A stretch of 64,000 nucleotides of DNA. Origin: Vicia villosa. Its lineage: Eukaryota; Streptophyta; Magnoliopsida; Fabales; Fabaceae. The notes beneath the pieces are model-generated. The model had not been told where the DNA came from. It searched no databases and saw only the letters and a program-made list of their open reading frames with translations. Shown in pieces: positions 47,167 through 58,564 of the stretch. The DNA is taken from positions 124,001-188,000 of the forward strand of contig NW_026705443.1 in the NCBI RefSeq assembly GCF_029867415.1, written 5' to 3'. Positions within the stretch are counted from its first letter, which is position 1. Each line of letters opens with the position of its first letter. The position numbers were made by a program, and so were the translations under genes.

Positions 47167-50100
47167 TGTAACTCGGTGAACTGACTTTTATTTTTTTAAG
47201 CAAGCAATGTTGCGGTGAGCAAGAGTCGCCACCGACTTTTATTTTATCCAATTAGGAAAGGTATAAAAGAACAGGAAAGACCTTTGAAAAGAGATTGAGT
47301 TCGGGGGGTAGGTTATGAAAAGGGAAGGTGTAAGCACCCTTTTCATCCGTAGTTACCTACGGGCTCTTAGTTGCTTAGCTCACTTGTTTGTTTTGAAACG
47401 TTTGAAAAGGTGTCGTGTGTATTTAGAAAAACAGTTTGATTTTGAGTAATGTCTAAAAAGACAAATGTTAGAAAACATGGTGTGAAAAGCGTTTGTTTAT
47501 TTGTTGCGAGCAAGCACTTAAGAGTTCCTACCCTAAGTTCGAAAGGTCTTTCCCATACTTTAAAGTTTTCCTTGGGCGATAGTACTATCCATACCATTTG
47601 AGGGTAGGTAGTCCTATACATTGGATGTATGGGTCATCGAAGGGTCATCGAATCGTCATAGAGACTATCCATACCATAAAGAGGGTAGGAAGTCCTATGA
47701 GATGGGAATAGTCATAAAGGCAACATGTAGAGATACCTTAGCAATCCGAAGGGACTATCATCATTTATCGAAGGAAACTCGAGGGACGAGATCATTTCAT
47801 CGTAGGCAACTCGAAGGGACTATGATCTTTATTCTGAAGGGACAATGATGATTTTGGATCGTAGGCAGCATGTGCTAAGGTATCCCTATGCTTCGAGGGA
47901 CTTGACTATCATTTTCCGAAAGGCAACCAAGAGGGGGAACCCTAGAGGTGAGTGCGTGCAAGTGTGTTGTGTTCCGATATTTATCTTGAAGTTAGGTTTG
48001 CTAGCGATTGATTAATTATCTTGTCATACAATCCTATTAGCATACATCTAACAGTTAATAGCAGTTCATATGGTGCGGAAAGTAAAAAGCAGAAAGATAA
48101 ATCCTACGCTATTACATGGCTTCGGGATGGGGGGTACATAACCAAAATCGGGGAGTGCAGAAATTAAAATCCTAGTTTAAAACTATTACAACTCATATAC
48201 AGTTACATAATTAATTAAAAATATGCAGAAAAATAAATGAAGATGTGCAATAGGTAAATATCCACAATGATCCAGAGTCTCAAGTGTGTACCTCACAAAT
48301 ATGGGAAAATGTTAGTATTAAAGCACACAATAATAAACGAGAAGACGGAACAAATATGGATCAAAATTAAATAATAATCATATTAAATAAAAAAACTTAA
48401 TAATAATAATAATAATTTTTTTTTGTTGAGATTTTTGTGTAGAAATTATTAATCAAACAAATTAAACAATTTATAAATTTATGACACAACTTTAAAAATT
48501 ATTAATGTAAATTCTAAAAAAACAAACCAATTAAAAACACTCGTGACATTAATCATTACTGTTACTTATAACTATAAATCAAATAAAAAAAAGTTCATGA
48601 GATAATAAAAAAAAAGGGTGCCGCCCCACCTTTCACATGCTGATGAAGAAAGTCATGGCAATTAAAATTACTTACATTGACTTTTCAAATTAAAGAAATC
48701 CCCCAATAGTTAGTTGACACGTGGCATTATTGTTATGGAAAATAAAGAAAATAGAACAACATACACAGCCAAGATAGAGAACAAAAAAATAGATCTGTAA
48801 AAACTAAAGAAAGCTCTTTTGTCTCTCTCGCTATGCTTTATCTCATCTCTTTCTTTTCAAATCTAGAGTAACAACAATATAGCCAAACAAACAATCGTCA
48901 ATAGCAATAACTCAAAGCAAACCTGAGGTGATGGCGGCCGTTTGGGGGTGGCTGTCGGCGAACGAGTCCGTCGGAGTGGAGGGTCACGCGATCGGGACGG
49001 TGTTGTGATGATGGTTGACGGAAGTTGCTGAAGGTGTCACGACAGAGATCGGCATGGAGGAGTCGAGAGAGGTCGTGAATTCCGTTCCGGCGGTGAGTGC
49101 GTGCGCCGACATCAGGTGTGGTGGTGGCAGCGATGATTCGCGGCATCAACCATAATTTCCCAATTTGATTGTTGTTTTTCCCTTTTGCATCTATGTTGTT
49201 CACTGTAATTGCAAAACAAGCAGAAACAAGAAACAATTGTTGAGACATTAGATTTGATGATGTTTGGAAAAACAGTAACGATGATTTAATGGAATTTGTT
49301 AGATTGCCTTATAATAATTTTAAACATGATAATATTAAGAATGGTTAAGGTAATGGTGATGAAGGTTATCATGACATGTTTGGCTGGAGTATAAAATTAA
49401 TTTTGTTAGTTTGAAAAGTTGGTTTTGCTGTAAACAACAGCATGTTAGTGACAATGATTTGTTAAAATAAAAAAAGCAATGGAATTTGTAAAAAAAAACA
49501 AAAATAGTTTATGTACAAAAACTTAGAAATTTTGTAGTGTAAGGGCTTGTATACGTGAAGAAAAAAAAAAACAAATTAGATCTGGTTTTTTGTGTAGGTT
49601 AGGAATAGCTGGAGAGCTTTGTACGTGTGAGGTTTCTTAGGGTTATTAGTCTAGAGATTGTTCGTTTCCGAATGGAATAGAATTCATCTACTTATATAAT
49701 AAAAATTTAGGTTAACTAAAATGGAAAATATAATTTGCAATAAAAATTTTATTAAGATGAAAATCAAGGATTAATTTGCTTTGATTCTTTCTAGAAATAG
49801 AATGATCAAATCAGAAGATGCAATAAAATTAGTTTGTTAGAAAAGCTAAATAAAAACCTACCTAATATAATTTTTTTTTTAATTTTTGGACTAAAAGTGA
49901 ATAAAAATGGCAAAAAGTGGAAAATAAATATTTTTTTTAAAATGCTTAATTAAATAATACGAAAATTAAAAAGTTAAATGATAAAAAATACGATTTTTTG
50001 ATGTTTTATGATTTTTTGAATAAATGTAAAAATAAAGTGAAAGAAATAAAGTTAGAAAAAAAGTAAAAAATGTTAGAAGTAGGATTTGAACCCGGAACCT

Positions 50101-50200
50101 TGCACCCGCTAACTTTACACTCTTACCAAATGCGCCATTACTTTGATTCGTAATAATATGGCATTCGCAAATGTATGAGGGCAAATTTTGGGGTATGACA
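47167..50200 (-). repeat. E3 3' LTR, 3034 bp
   Basis: Carries a tRNA-like module (50060-50145) and a possible TATA box TATATAAG on the minus strand at about 49693-49700. Frames at 48898-49248 and 49966-50184 recur unchanged in the other LTR and have no protein signal. Confidence 0.94.
50060..50145 (-). other. tRNA-like module in E3 3' LTR
   Basis: On the minus strand: A-box-like TGGCGCATTTGG (50137-50126, 11 of 12), B box GGTTCAAATCC (50092-50082), then a run of six T about a dozen nt later. It lies some 65 nt from the LTR start, the same place as in E2, and the flanks are homologous. Confidence 0.63.
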
Positions 50201-50213
50201 GCTGCCCCTGTTC
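50201..50213 (-). other. E3 polypurine tract region
   Basis: Reverse complement of GAACAGGGGCAGC next to the 3' LTR. Confidence 0.8.
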
Positions 50214-50821
50214 AATCTTCTTAAACCTGAGGATGTAGATTGGCTTGTGTACCAGTCGAAATCTGAAGGTGGAAGAGGATTGAACACTAGAATACCAAGA
50301 AATTTGCCCTTACTGATGCAGGGACTTTTAGCGGAGATGGGCTTGAAGATGCCATCCAGGTGTTCGACAAGATGTTTGTCTAAAGCAGACGCTTTTCAGG
50401 CTAGATCGTGTGCATTGATTGTATCTGAAGGAGAGATGAAGTAATGTCTTACGGAAGACTACCTGGAGAGGTTCCTGAATAGGGTAGATCATTGACTGAT
50501 GTACAGGCGATTAGGCTTTAAACAAAGCTCGAAAAGAAATGTCTTATAGAAGATTAAATGATAAGCTCCTTGAAAGGGCAAGAGATGTCTTAGAAAAGAT
50601 TGGATAAATATGTTAAAGAAGGTTACCTAAAAAGGTGGAGATATGTCTTAGAGAAGACTACCGAGAAAGACTATGATACGTCTTAAACAAGACTAACCTA
50701 GAAAGGTATGATATGTCTTAAACAAGACTGGCCTAGAAAGACTCCTAGAAAGGATATGAAATGTCTTAGAAAAGACTACCTAGAAAGGATGTGATATGTC
50801 TTAGAAAAGACTACCTAGAAA

Positions 50822-51245
50822 GGTTGATACACGTCTTAGAAAAGACTACCTAGAAAGGTTGATACACGTCTTAGAAAAGACTACCTAGAAAGGTTGATAA
50901 ACGTCTTAGAAAAGACTACCTAGAAAGGTTGATAAACGTCTTAGAAAAGACTACCTAGAAAGGTTGATACACGTCTTAGAAAAGACTACCTAGAAAGGTT
51001 GATAAACGTCTTAGAAAAGACTACCTAGAAAGGTTGATAAACGTCTTAGAAAAGACTACCTAGAAAGGTTGATAAACGTCTTAGAAAAGACTACCTAGAA
51101 AGGTTGATAAACGTCTTAGAAAAGACTACCTGGAAAGGTTGATAAACGTCTTAGAAAAGACTACCTGGAAAGGTTGATAAACGTCTTAGAAAAGACTACC
51201 TGGAAAGGTTGATAAACGTCTTAGAAAAGACTACCTAGAAAGGTT
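50822..51245. repeat. 35-bp tandem repeat, about 12 near-identical copies, in E3
   Basis: Unit of 35 bp containing GTCTTAGAAAAGACTACCT and GGTTGATAAAC (for example ACGTC at 50901 and 50936). Degenerate longer units precede it from about 50440. GTCTT and AAGAC pair around AGAA in every unit. Reverse complement matches the AGGTAGTCTT array of E1. Confidence 0.93.
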
Positions 51246-53307
51246 CCTATAAAGGATGAGAAATTCTTTAATTGTTTCTGAATTATCTTTGGAGAAAGAC
51301 TTGGAATGAAGCATCATAATTGTATTTGTCCTGAATGAGTGTTAGGATTGAATCGTTGATGCGGTCGTCTTTGCACTGTACTTGGATGATAATGTTCTTT
51401 TGATTGTGAAATGACCTGAGAAGGAGAAATTAGTTTTATGCAATGTCATGATGCATGTATTGTGTAATGAGGTTCTCGAAATAAGCAAGAATGTTGGATG
51501 TTATGCATGTAATGTGAATGAGGTTCTCGAAATAAACGAGAATGTTGTATGTTATGTATGTATTATGAATGATGCATGGATGGACTATATAGTCGAAGCA
51601 TATTGGTAACTTTGTATAGTAATTGCTGGTTGAGAAAATAAATCTCTGTATGCTGCTGGAGATAATGACATGGTGGTTGAGAATTCCTGTCTTTTGTTCG
51701 AGGATATCCAGCTGGGAATTTTTATTACCACTTGGGGATGAAAGTAGCTTGAGTGATTTGATCCTGATGTGCCCTGACTAGGGATAAGAGAGATGGATAA
51801 CTGACCAAGTTTCCACTATGAGTGCCAACTTTACTGGGAACGGTGAGTTTGAATAAACCCTGTTGGAGAAGAAGATTGTATCGGAGAGCCTGTAGTATTG
51901 GGGATCCGAGTCTCTGTTGGGAAGAGATTACTTGAAGATAACTCCTCGAGGATTTAATTTGTGGGGATATGGTTGTGAAAACAACTATGTGGGGAAGATT
52001 TCCAGGGATTTCACCTTTTCATTGCCCCATGTCTTTGAGTACTTGCTGTTGGAAAACAATGTTTAAACATATTTGGTCCTTCGCCTGTGGGAGTTTATCT
52101 GCCCCTGGATTCAGTAACCTGGTACGCCTGATGCTTGATGTTACTGGAATTTAGAACTTCGAGGGAGAGACAGATACTGACACCCTCTGGTACTAGTAGC
52201 TAAACAGCTCTTGTTGAGATTTGTGACTGATGCAAAATGCCCCTAGTGATAGACTTGCTTCTCTGGTTGTTCAACGCATTTGAGAGATTCTGCGAATCGC
52301 GATTTGACTGCCCCAGATGAATGGGATAATACCATGTCATGCCCCTTGTGTATATTGGCCTTTAGCCAGCTGAGTCAAGCATAAGAAATATTTCTAACCT
52401 CCGGAGCACTTCTGAAGCATGCCTGTTGGGAGGGCTTCCTGAGATTTGTGCTGTTATAAGCAACTTACCCCAGTATCATGAGTTTAGAAATAATGCCCCT
52501 GATTGATCAACACTTCTGAGGGAGTTTCCGAGTCTTGACCTGATTTCCCCTGGATATGTGAATGCTTTCTCAACAGAGTATTTCGACTGCTTTTGTGCCC
52601 CCTCAGGGTGATCAGAATTTAAGATATTCTTGCTCGAACTCAACGGATTTCTGAAGACAACTTGTCCCTTGAAAGGATTAAACTTTTCATCAGCAGCTCA
52701 TGATGGAAGCTTTCCTGGTGTCAAATACTTGTTCATATGCAAAGAATGTTTAGTATGAGAAATATAATTCTAATGCAAAGTTCATGTTTGTCTTGAAGTT
52801 TTAAAAACTTTTGAAAGGATGTCAAAACATCGATTTTTTCGTGAAAGGTAGTGTGATACCAACTCAAGTGTTTTAGCAAAACTCCTAGGAGTCGGTTTAC
52901 CGTATTCTCGTTACAGCATGCTTTCGAATTAACCCTGCTTCAATTAGGACTTTTGAGGGTTGTAACGTGGTCAGGTTCACGGTTTTTAGGGGAAAAAAAA
53001 AGATTTTTAGGCTCAAATTTTTTATTGGTGCCCACCCCCTTCGTGATGTTCTTCAACCTAAGTTCAGTTAACTTGATGCGAGCATTCGTCCTTCCAGAGG
53101 AGTTTGAGGTGATTGAGGAATCAATGAGGTGTTTGAACATGGCAGTCACTTTCCTTATATTTTCGGCGTCTAATCACACGATCTTGAATTTATAGTCACG
53201 CGACTTTGCCCTTTTGTTGAGGATCTTTTTTTGTTTCCCTAACTTTTGTCTGGACAAATTCTTTTGAATTTTGAGTTTGAAGTCCAGCGGGATGCCCTAA
53301 CTTTTGC

Positions 53308-53340
53308 CTAAGTCACTTGTTTTCAAGTTTGTTGACTTAG
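53308..53340 (-). other. Conserved hairpin block 2 in E3
   Basis: CTAAGTCA and TGACTTAG arms at 53308-53315 and 53333-53340. On the minus strand it is followed by GGCAAAAGTTAGGGCATCCC. Confidence 0.65.
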
Positions 53341-54861
53341 CGGGCTTTATTTTCTCTTTTTTTCATTTTTCTTTTTTTGAACAAGTCGTATGATCCTAAG
53401 ATTGCCTTCGATTTGTTGGAAAGATTGTGACTACCTCATTTCTTGGTTGACGAGGGATAGCCGTTGTGGTGTCGTCATGTCTTGACCTTCTGTTGCAAGG
53501 GATAACCATTTTGTTTTTTATTGTCCTCAACCTTTTGAAGGATGACCATTGTTGTATCCTTAGATGTGCACTCCTGATGAATTTTGAATGCTCGATCAGA
53601 TTAACTGAACACTACCCTACCCCTGGGTTAAATGTGAGGGTTTTTCGTATAGAAAAGAAACTCCTACTTCAAGGCTCAAAAGGGTTGACAAGGGATTATC
53701 TTCCTTATATCTCCAGTGTTTGGGGATTTGAAACAATGCCTGTACATCATCAACAGGGTTTTACTCGAAAGCACACCATTTGAGATTATGAGTATTATAT
53801 GCTCGTCATTCTCCTTTTAGAGTCATCAAGCTTTATCGCTGAGAGTTTGGTATCACCAGCAATGAAAAACATGTTAGAGCGAGAGAGAATTAATTTTTCC
53901 AAGACAAACATATTCAATGCATCATTATTATAGTTCAAAAACAAACAAGTATGACATATAAGCAGTATTGAATCAAAACAAGAAAGACTACGCATAAACA
54001 TGCATGATGATGTAGAGATTGTCAAAGTTGAGGAGATTTTCTCCGTATGGATTTATTGCTTCAGAAGATCCGTTGAGTCGAAAGAGAAGTTCAAATCTGG
54101 CTCGCAGGTGTCTATTAGGTCTTGAATCTTGTCACTGAATGGATGAAAATTATCAATCGGATGGTCAAGTGCCCCAGAGTGGTAGACAAACCAAGTGCTA
54201 GTATTTGAAACTGCAGATTACTTCTAGGAAGAAGATTATGACGAAGTCACACAAGAGTTGCAAGTGTCCAGCTCTAGGGAGAATAAAATAATAAGAAGAT
54301 GAGAAGCTTGCCCGTTGATAGCAGCTTCGTCTGAAGAACTTTGACTTTTCATCTTTGGACGTCCTTCTATAAGAATCATGCTCACCATATCCAGTGGGTC
54401 ATAGCCTCTGATTCGGGGTACGGTACTTTTAAGTTTGAAGACATATGGCTAAAGGAGAATAAATCCTATTGCCCCTTGATAGGAATTGTGCCTTTGAGTT
54501 TGAAAGCATATGGCTAGAGGAAAATAAATCCTCTTGCCCCTTGATAGGAATTGTACCCTTGAATTTGAAGGCATCTAGCTAGAGGAAAATAAATCCTCTT
54601 GCCCCTTGACAGAAGTTTATTGTACTTTCGAATTTGAAAAGCATCCGGCTAGAGGAAAATAAATCCTCTTGCCCCTTGATAGGAACTATACCTTTGAGTT
54701 TGAGAACATCTGGCTAGAGGAAAATAAATCCTCTTGCCCCTTGATATGAATTAAGGCTCTTGATAGTCCTTCCATAACAATGCCTAGGAATTATGCATCC
54801 TAAATACTTAAGATCCCTGAAAAGGTTAGTCAGCACGTTATGTAAAAGCATAGGGTAGTAC

Positions 54862-54875
54862 GGACAAGTAAGTCC
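54862..54875 (-). other. GGAC/GTCC hairpin downstream of the E3 primer site
   Basis: GGAC-AAGTAA-GTCC, about 635 nt after the primer site, matching the position of the E2 hairpins (about 640 nt). Preceded on the minus strand by TTTGTA and a CTTGCAGG word also found in E2. Confidence 0.5.
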
Positions 54876-55509
54876 TACAAACAAAAACCTGCAAGGAGAT
54901 CAAGTGGTTAGATAACAAACATGTCACACAAGATTCCTTAAGTTTACGGCTTGAATGGAGTATGACCAGGTGATTACCCTTCCCCAAAGGTACTTCTAAA
55001 GGTAAAGAGATTTCAGCAACGGGTTCTACCAGTGACCCAGAATTGTCAGCCCCTTCTAAAGCACCCTCGAACATGGTACATGCATACCACGCAATGATAC
55101 TTTAGGAAGAAACCTATCTGAGCTGTAGTATCGGGTCGCGACCATAACTTGGCATGCACCAAGGATAGCCCTCCCACTACGTTCCTAATAGTTAAGATGG
55201 GTTAAAGGTGACTAAAGGTCCTTGAGCTTCGACGCACCCAAAGATACATGCGTAAACCTCTCTCATGCAAAAGAGGTACACAATAACCAGTGGAGGCCTA
55301 ACTCAAGTGCGAACTTCATATTGACCAATCCCAAGCATGCACAAGGGAGGTCTCCATGACTATGCCGCTCTTATCTTAAGGTGCACTCGAATCCGGGTGT
55401 AGGATTCATCTTCCATTCAAATGCCCAAACAACCTTGAAAGGTAAAGCAATCAAAACAAACAATTATTAAAGTGAACTAAACTCTAAGGTAACCCCTCTT
55501 TTTAAGTAT

Positions 55510-55526
55510 CCCCAGCAGAGTCGCCA
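55510..55526 (-). other. E3 primer binding site, tRNA-Arg
   Basis: Minus-strand TGGCGACTCTGCTGGGG, 4 nt from the 5' LTR, as in E2. Confidence 0.88.
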
Positions 55527-55530
55527 GTTC

Positions 55531-58500
55531 TGTAACTCGGTGAACTGACTTTTATTTTTTTAAGCAAGCAATGTTGCGGTGAGCAAGAGTCGCCACCGAC
55601 TTTTATTTTATCCAATTAGGAAAGGTATAAAAGAACAGGAAAGACCTTTGAAAAGAGATTGAGTTCGGGGGGTAGGTTATGAAAAGGGAAGGTGTAAGCA
55701 CCCTTTTCATCCGTAGTTACCTACGGGCTCTTAGTTGCTTAGCTCACTTGTTTGTTTTGAAACGTTTGAAAAGGTGTCGTGTGTATTTAGAAAAACAGTT
55801 TGATTTTGAGTAATGTCTAAAAAGACAAATGTTAGAAAACATGGTGTGAAAAGCGTTTGTTTATTTGTTGCGAGCAAGCACTTAAGAGTTCCTACCCTAA
55901 GTTCGAAAGGTCTTTCCCATACTTTAAAGTTTTCCTTGGGCGATAGTACTATCCATACCATTTGAGGGTAGGTAGTCCTATACATTGGATGTATGGGTCA
56001 TCGAAGGGTCATCGAATCGTCATAGAGACTATCCATACCATAAAGAGGGTAGGAAGTCCTATGAGATGGGAATAGTCATAAAGGCAACATGTAGAGATAC
56101 CTTAGCAATCCGAAGGGACTATCATCATTTATCGAAGGAAACTCGAGGGACGAGATCATTTCATCGTAGGCAACTCGAAGGGACTATGATCTTTATTCTG
56201 AAGGGACAATGATGATTTTGGATCGTAGGCAGCATGTGCTAAGGTATCCCTATGCTTCGAGGGACTTGACTATCATTTTCCGAAAGGCAACCAAGAGGGG
56301 GAACCCTAGAGGTGAGTGCGTGCAAGTGTGTTGTGTTCCGATATTTATCTTGAAGTTAGGTTTGCTAGCGATTGATTAATTATCTTGTCATACAATCCTA
56401 TTAGCATACATCTAACAGTTAATAGCAGTTCATATGGTGCGGAAAGTAAAAAGCAGAAAGATAAATCCTACGCTATTACATGGCTTCGGGATGGGGGGTA
56501 CATAACCAAAATCGGGGAGTGCAGAAATTAAAATCCTAGTTTAAAACTATTACAACTCATATACAGTTACATAATTAATTAAAAATATGCAGAAAAATAA
56601 ATGAAGATGTGCAATAGGTAAATATCCACAATGATCCAGAGTCTCAAGTGTGTACCTCACAAATATGGGAAAATGTTAGTATTAAAGCACACAATAATAA
56701 ACGAGAAGACGGAACAAATATGGATCAAAATTAAATAATAATCATATTAAATAAAAAAACTTAATAATAATAATAATAATTTTTTTTTGTTGAGATTTTT
56801 GTGTAGAAATTATTAATCAAACAAATTAAACAATTTATAAATTTATGACACAACTTTAAAAATTATTAATGTAAATTCTAAAAAAACAAACCAATTAAAA
56901 ACACTCGTGACATTAATCATTACTGTTACTTATAACTATAAATCAAATAAAAAAAAGTTCATGAGATAATAAAAAAAAAGGGTGCCGCCCCACCTTTCAC
57001 ATGCTGATGAAGAAAGTCATGGCAATTAAAATTACTTACATTGACTTTTCAAATTAAAGAAATCCCCCAATAGTTAGTTGACACGTGGCATTATTGTTAT
57101 GGAAAATAAAGAAAATAGAACAACATACACAGCCAAGATAGAGAACAAAAAAATAGATCTGTAAAAACTAAAGAAAGCTCTTTTGTCTCTCTCGCTATGC
57201 TTTATCTCATCTCTTTCTTTTCAAATCTAGAGTAACAACAATATAGCCAAACAAACAATCGTCAATAGCAATAACTCAAAGCAAACCTGAGGTGATGGCG
57301 GCCGTTTGGGGGTGGCTGTCGGCGAACGAGTCCGTCGGAGTGGAGGGTCACGCGATCGGGACGGTGTTGTGATGATGGTTGACGGAAGTTGCTGAAGGTG
57401 TCACGACAGAGATCGGCATGGAGGAGTCGAGAGAGGTCGTGAATTCCGTTCCGGCGGTGAGTGCGTGCGCCGACATCAGGTGTGGTGGTGGCAGCGATGA
57501 TTCGCGGCATCAACCATAATTTCCCAATTTGATTGTTGTTTTTCCCTTTTGCATCTATGTTGTTCACTGTAATTGCAAAACAAGCAGAAACAAGAAACAA
57601 TTGTTGAGACATTAGATTTGATGATGTTTGGAAAAACAGTAACGATGATTTAATGGAATTTGTTAGATTGCCTTATAATAATTTTAAACATGATAATATT
57701 AAGAATGGTTAAGGTAATGGTGATGAAGGTTATCATGACATGTTTGGCTGGAGTATAAAATTAATTTTGTTAGTTTGAAAAGTTGGTTTTGCTGTAAACA
57801 ACAGCATGTTAGTGACAATGATTTGTTAAAATAAAAAAAGCAATGGAATTTGTAAAAAAAAACAAAAATAGTTTATGTACAAAAACTTAGAAATTTTGTA
57901 GTGTAAGGGCTTGTATACGTGAAGAAAAAAAAAAACAAATTAGATCTGGTTTTTTGTGTAGGTTAGGAATAGCTGGAGAGCTTTGTACGTGTGAGGTTTC
58001 TTAGGGTTATTAGTCTAGAGATTGTTCGTTTCCGAATGGAATAGAATTCATCTACTTATATAATAAAAATTTAGGTTAACTAAAATGGAAAATATAATTT
58101 GCAATAAAAATTTTATTAAGATGAAAATCAAGGATTAATTTGCTTTGATTCTTTCTAGAAATAGAATGATCAAATCAGAAGATGCAATAAAATTAGTTTG
58201 TTAGAAAAGCTAAATAAAAACCTACCTAATATAATTTTTTTTTTAATTTTTGGACTAAAAGTGAATAAAAATGGCAAAAAGTGGAAAATAAATATTTTTT
58301 TTAAAATGCTTAATTAAATAATACGAAAATTAAAAAGTTAAATGATAAAAAATACGATTTTTTGATGTTTTATGATTTTTTGAATAAATGTAAAAATAAA
58401 GTGAAAGAAATAAAGTTAGAAAAAAAGTAAAAAATGTTAGAAGTAGGATTTGAACCCGGAACCTTGCACCCGCTAACTTTACACTCTTACCAAATGCGCC

Positions 58501-58564
58501 ATTACTTTGATTCGTAATAATATGGCATTCGCAAATGTATGAGGGCAAATTTTGGGGTATGACA
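55531..58564 (-). repeat. E3 5' LTR, 3034 bp
   Basis: Same length as the 3' LTR with a constant offset of 8364 bp throughout, so there is no indel. It carries the second tRNA-like module (A box 58501-58490, B box 58456-58446, minus). Confidence 0.94.

Larger units (their letters stand above)
50214..55509 (-). other. E3 interior: noncoding
   Basis: No protein family recognised. In element (minus) order: GGAC/GTCC hairpin (54875-54862), five imperfect repeats of an AGAGGAAAATAAATCC unit (about 54450-54750, plus-strand word), conserved block 1 (about 53752-53676), hairpin block 2 (53340-53308), the AAACCGTGAACC block (about 52985-52915), then the 35-bp array and the polypurine tract. Confidence 0.75.
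47167..58564 (-). mobile_element. E3: very young non-autonomous Ogre-like retrotransposon in copia B
   Basis: Minus-strand element of 11398 bp. LTRs 55531-58564 (5') and 47167-50200 (3') are both 3034 bp and no difference was seen. The duplication GATTA flanks it (47162-47166, 58565-58569). On the minus strand LTRs start TGTCATACCCCAAAATTTGC and end CGAGTTACA. Interior 50201-55530 has primer site and polypurine tract but no protein gene. It shares conserved blocks with E1 and E2. Confidence 0.95.

Noticed and set aside
48898..49248. Minus-strand frame of 116 codons, also at 57262-57612
   Set aside because: It lies in both LTRs of E3 and is GC-rich only locally; no domain recognised, and it is likely LTR leader sequence.
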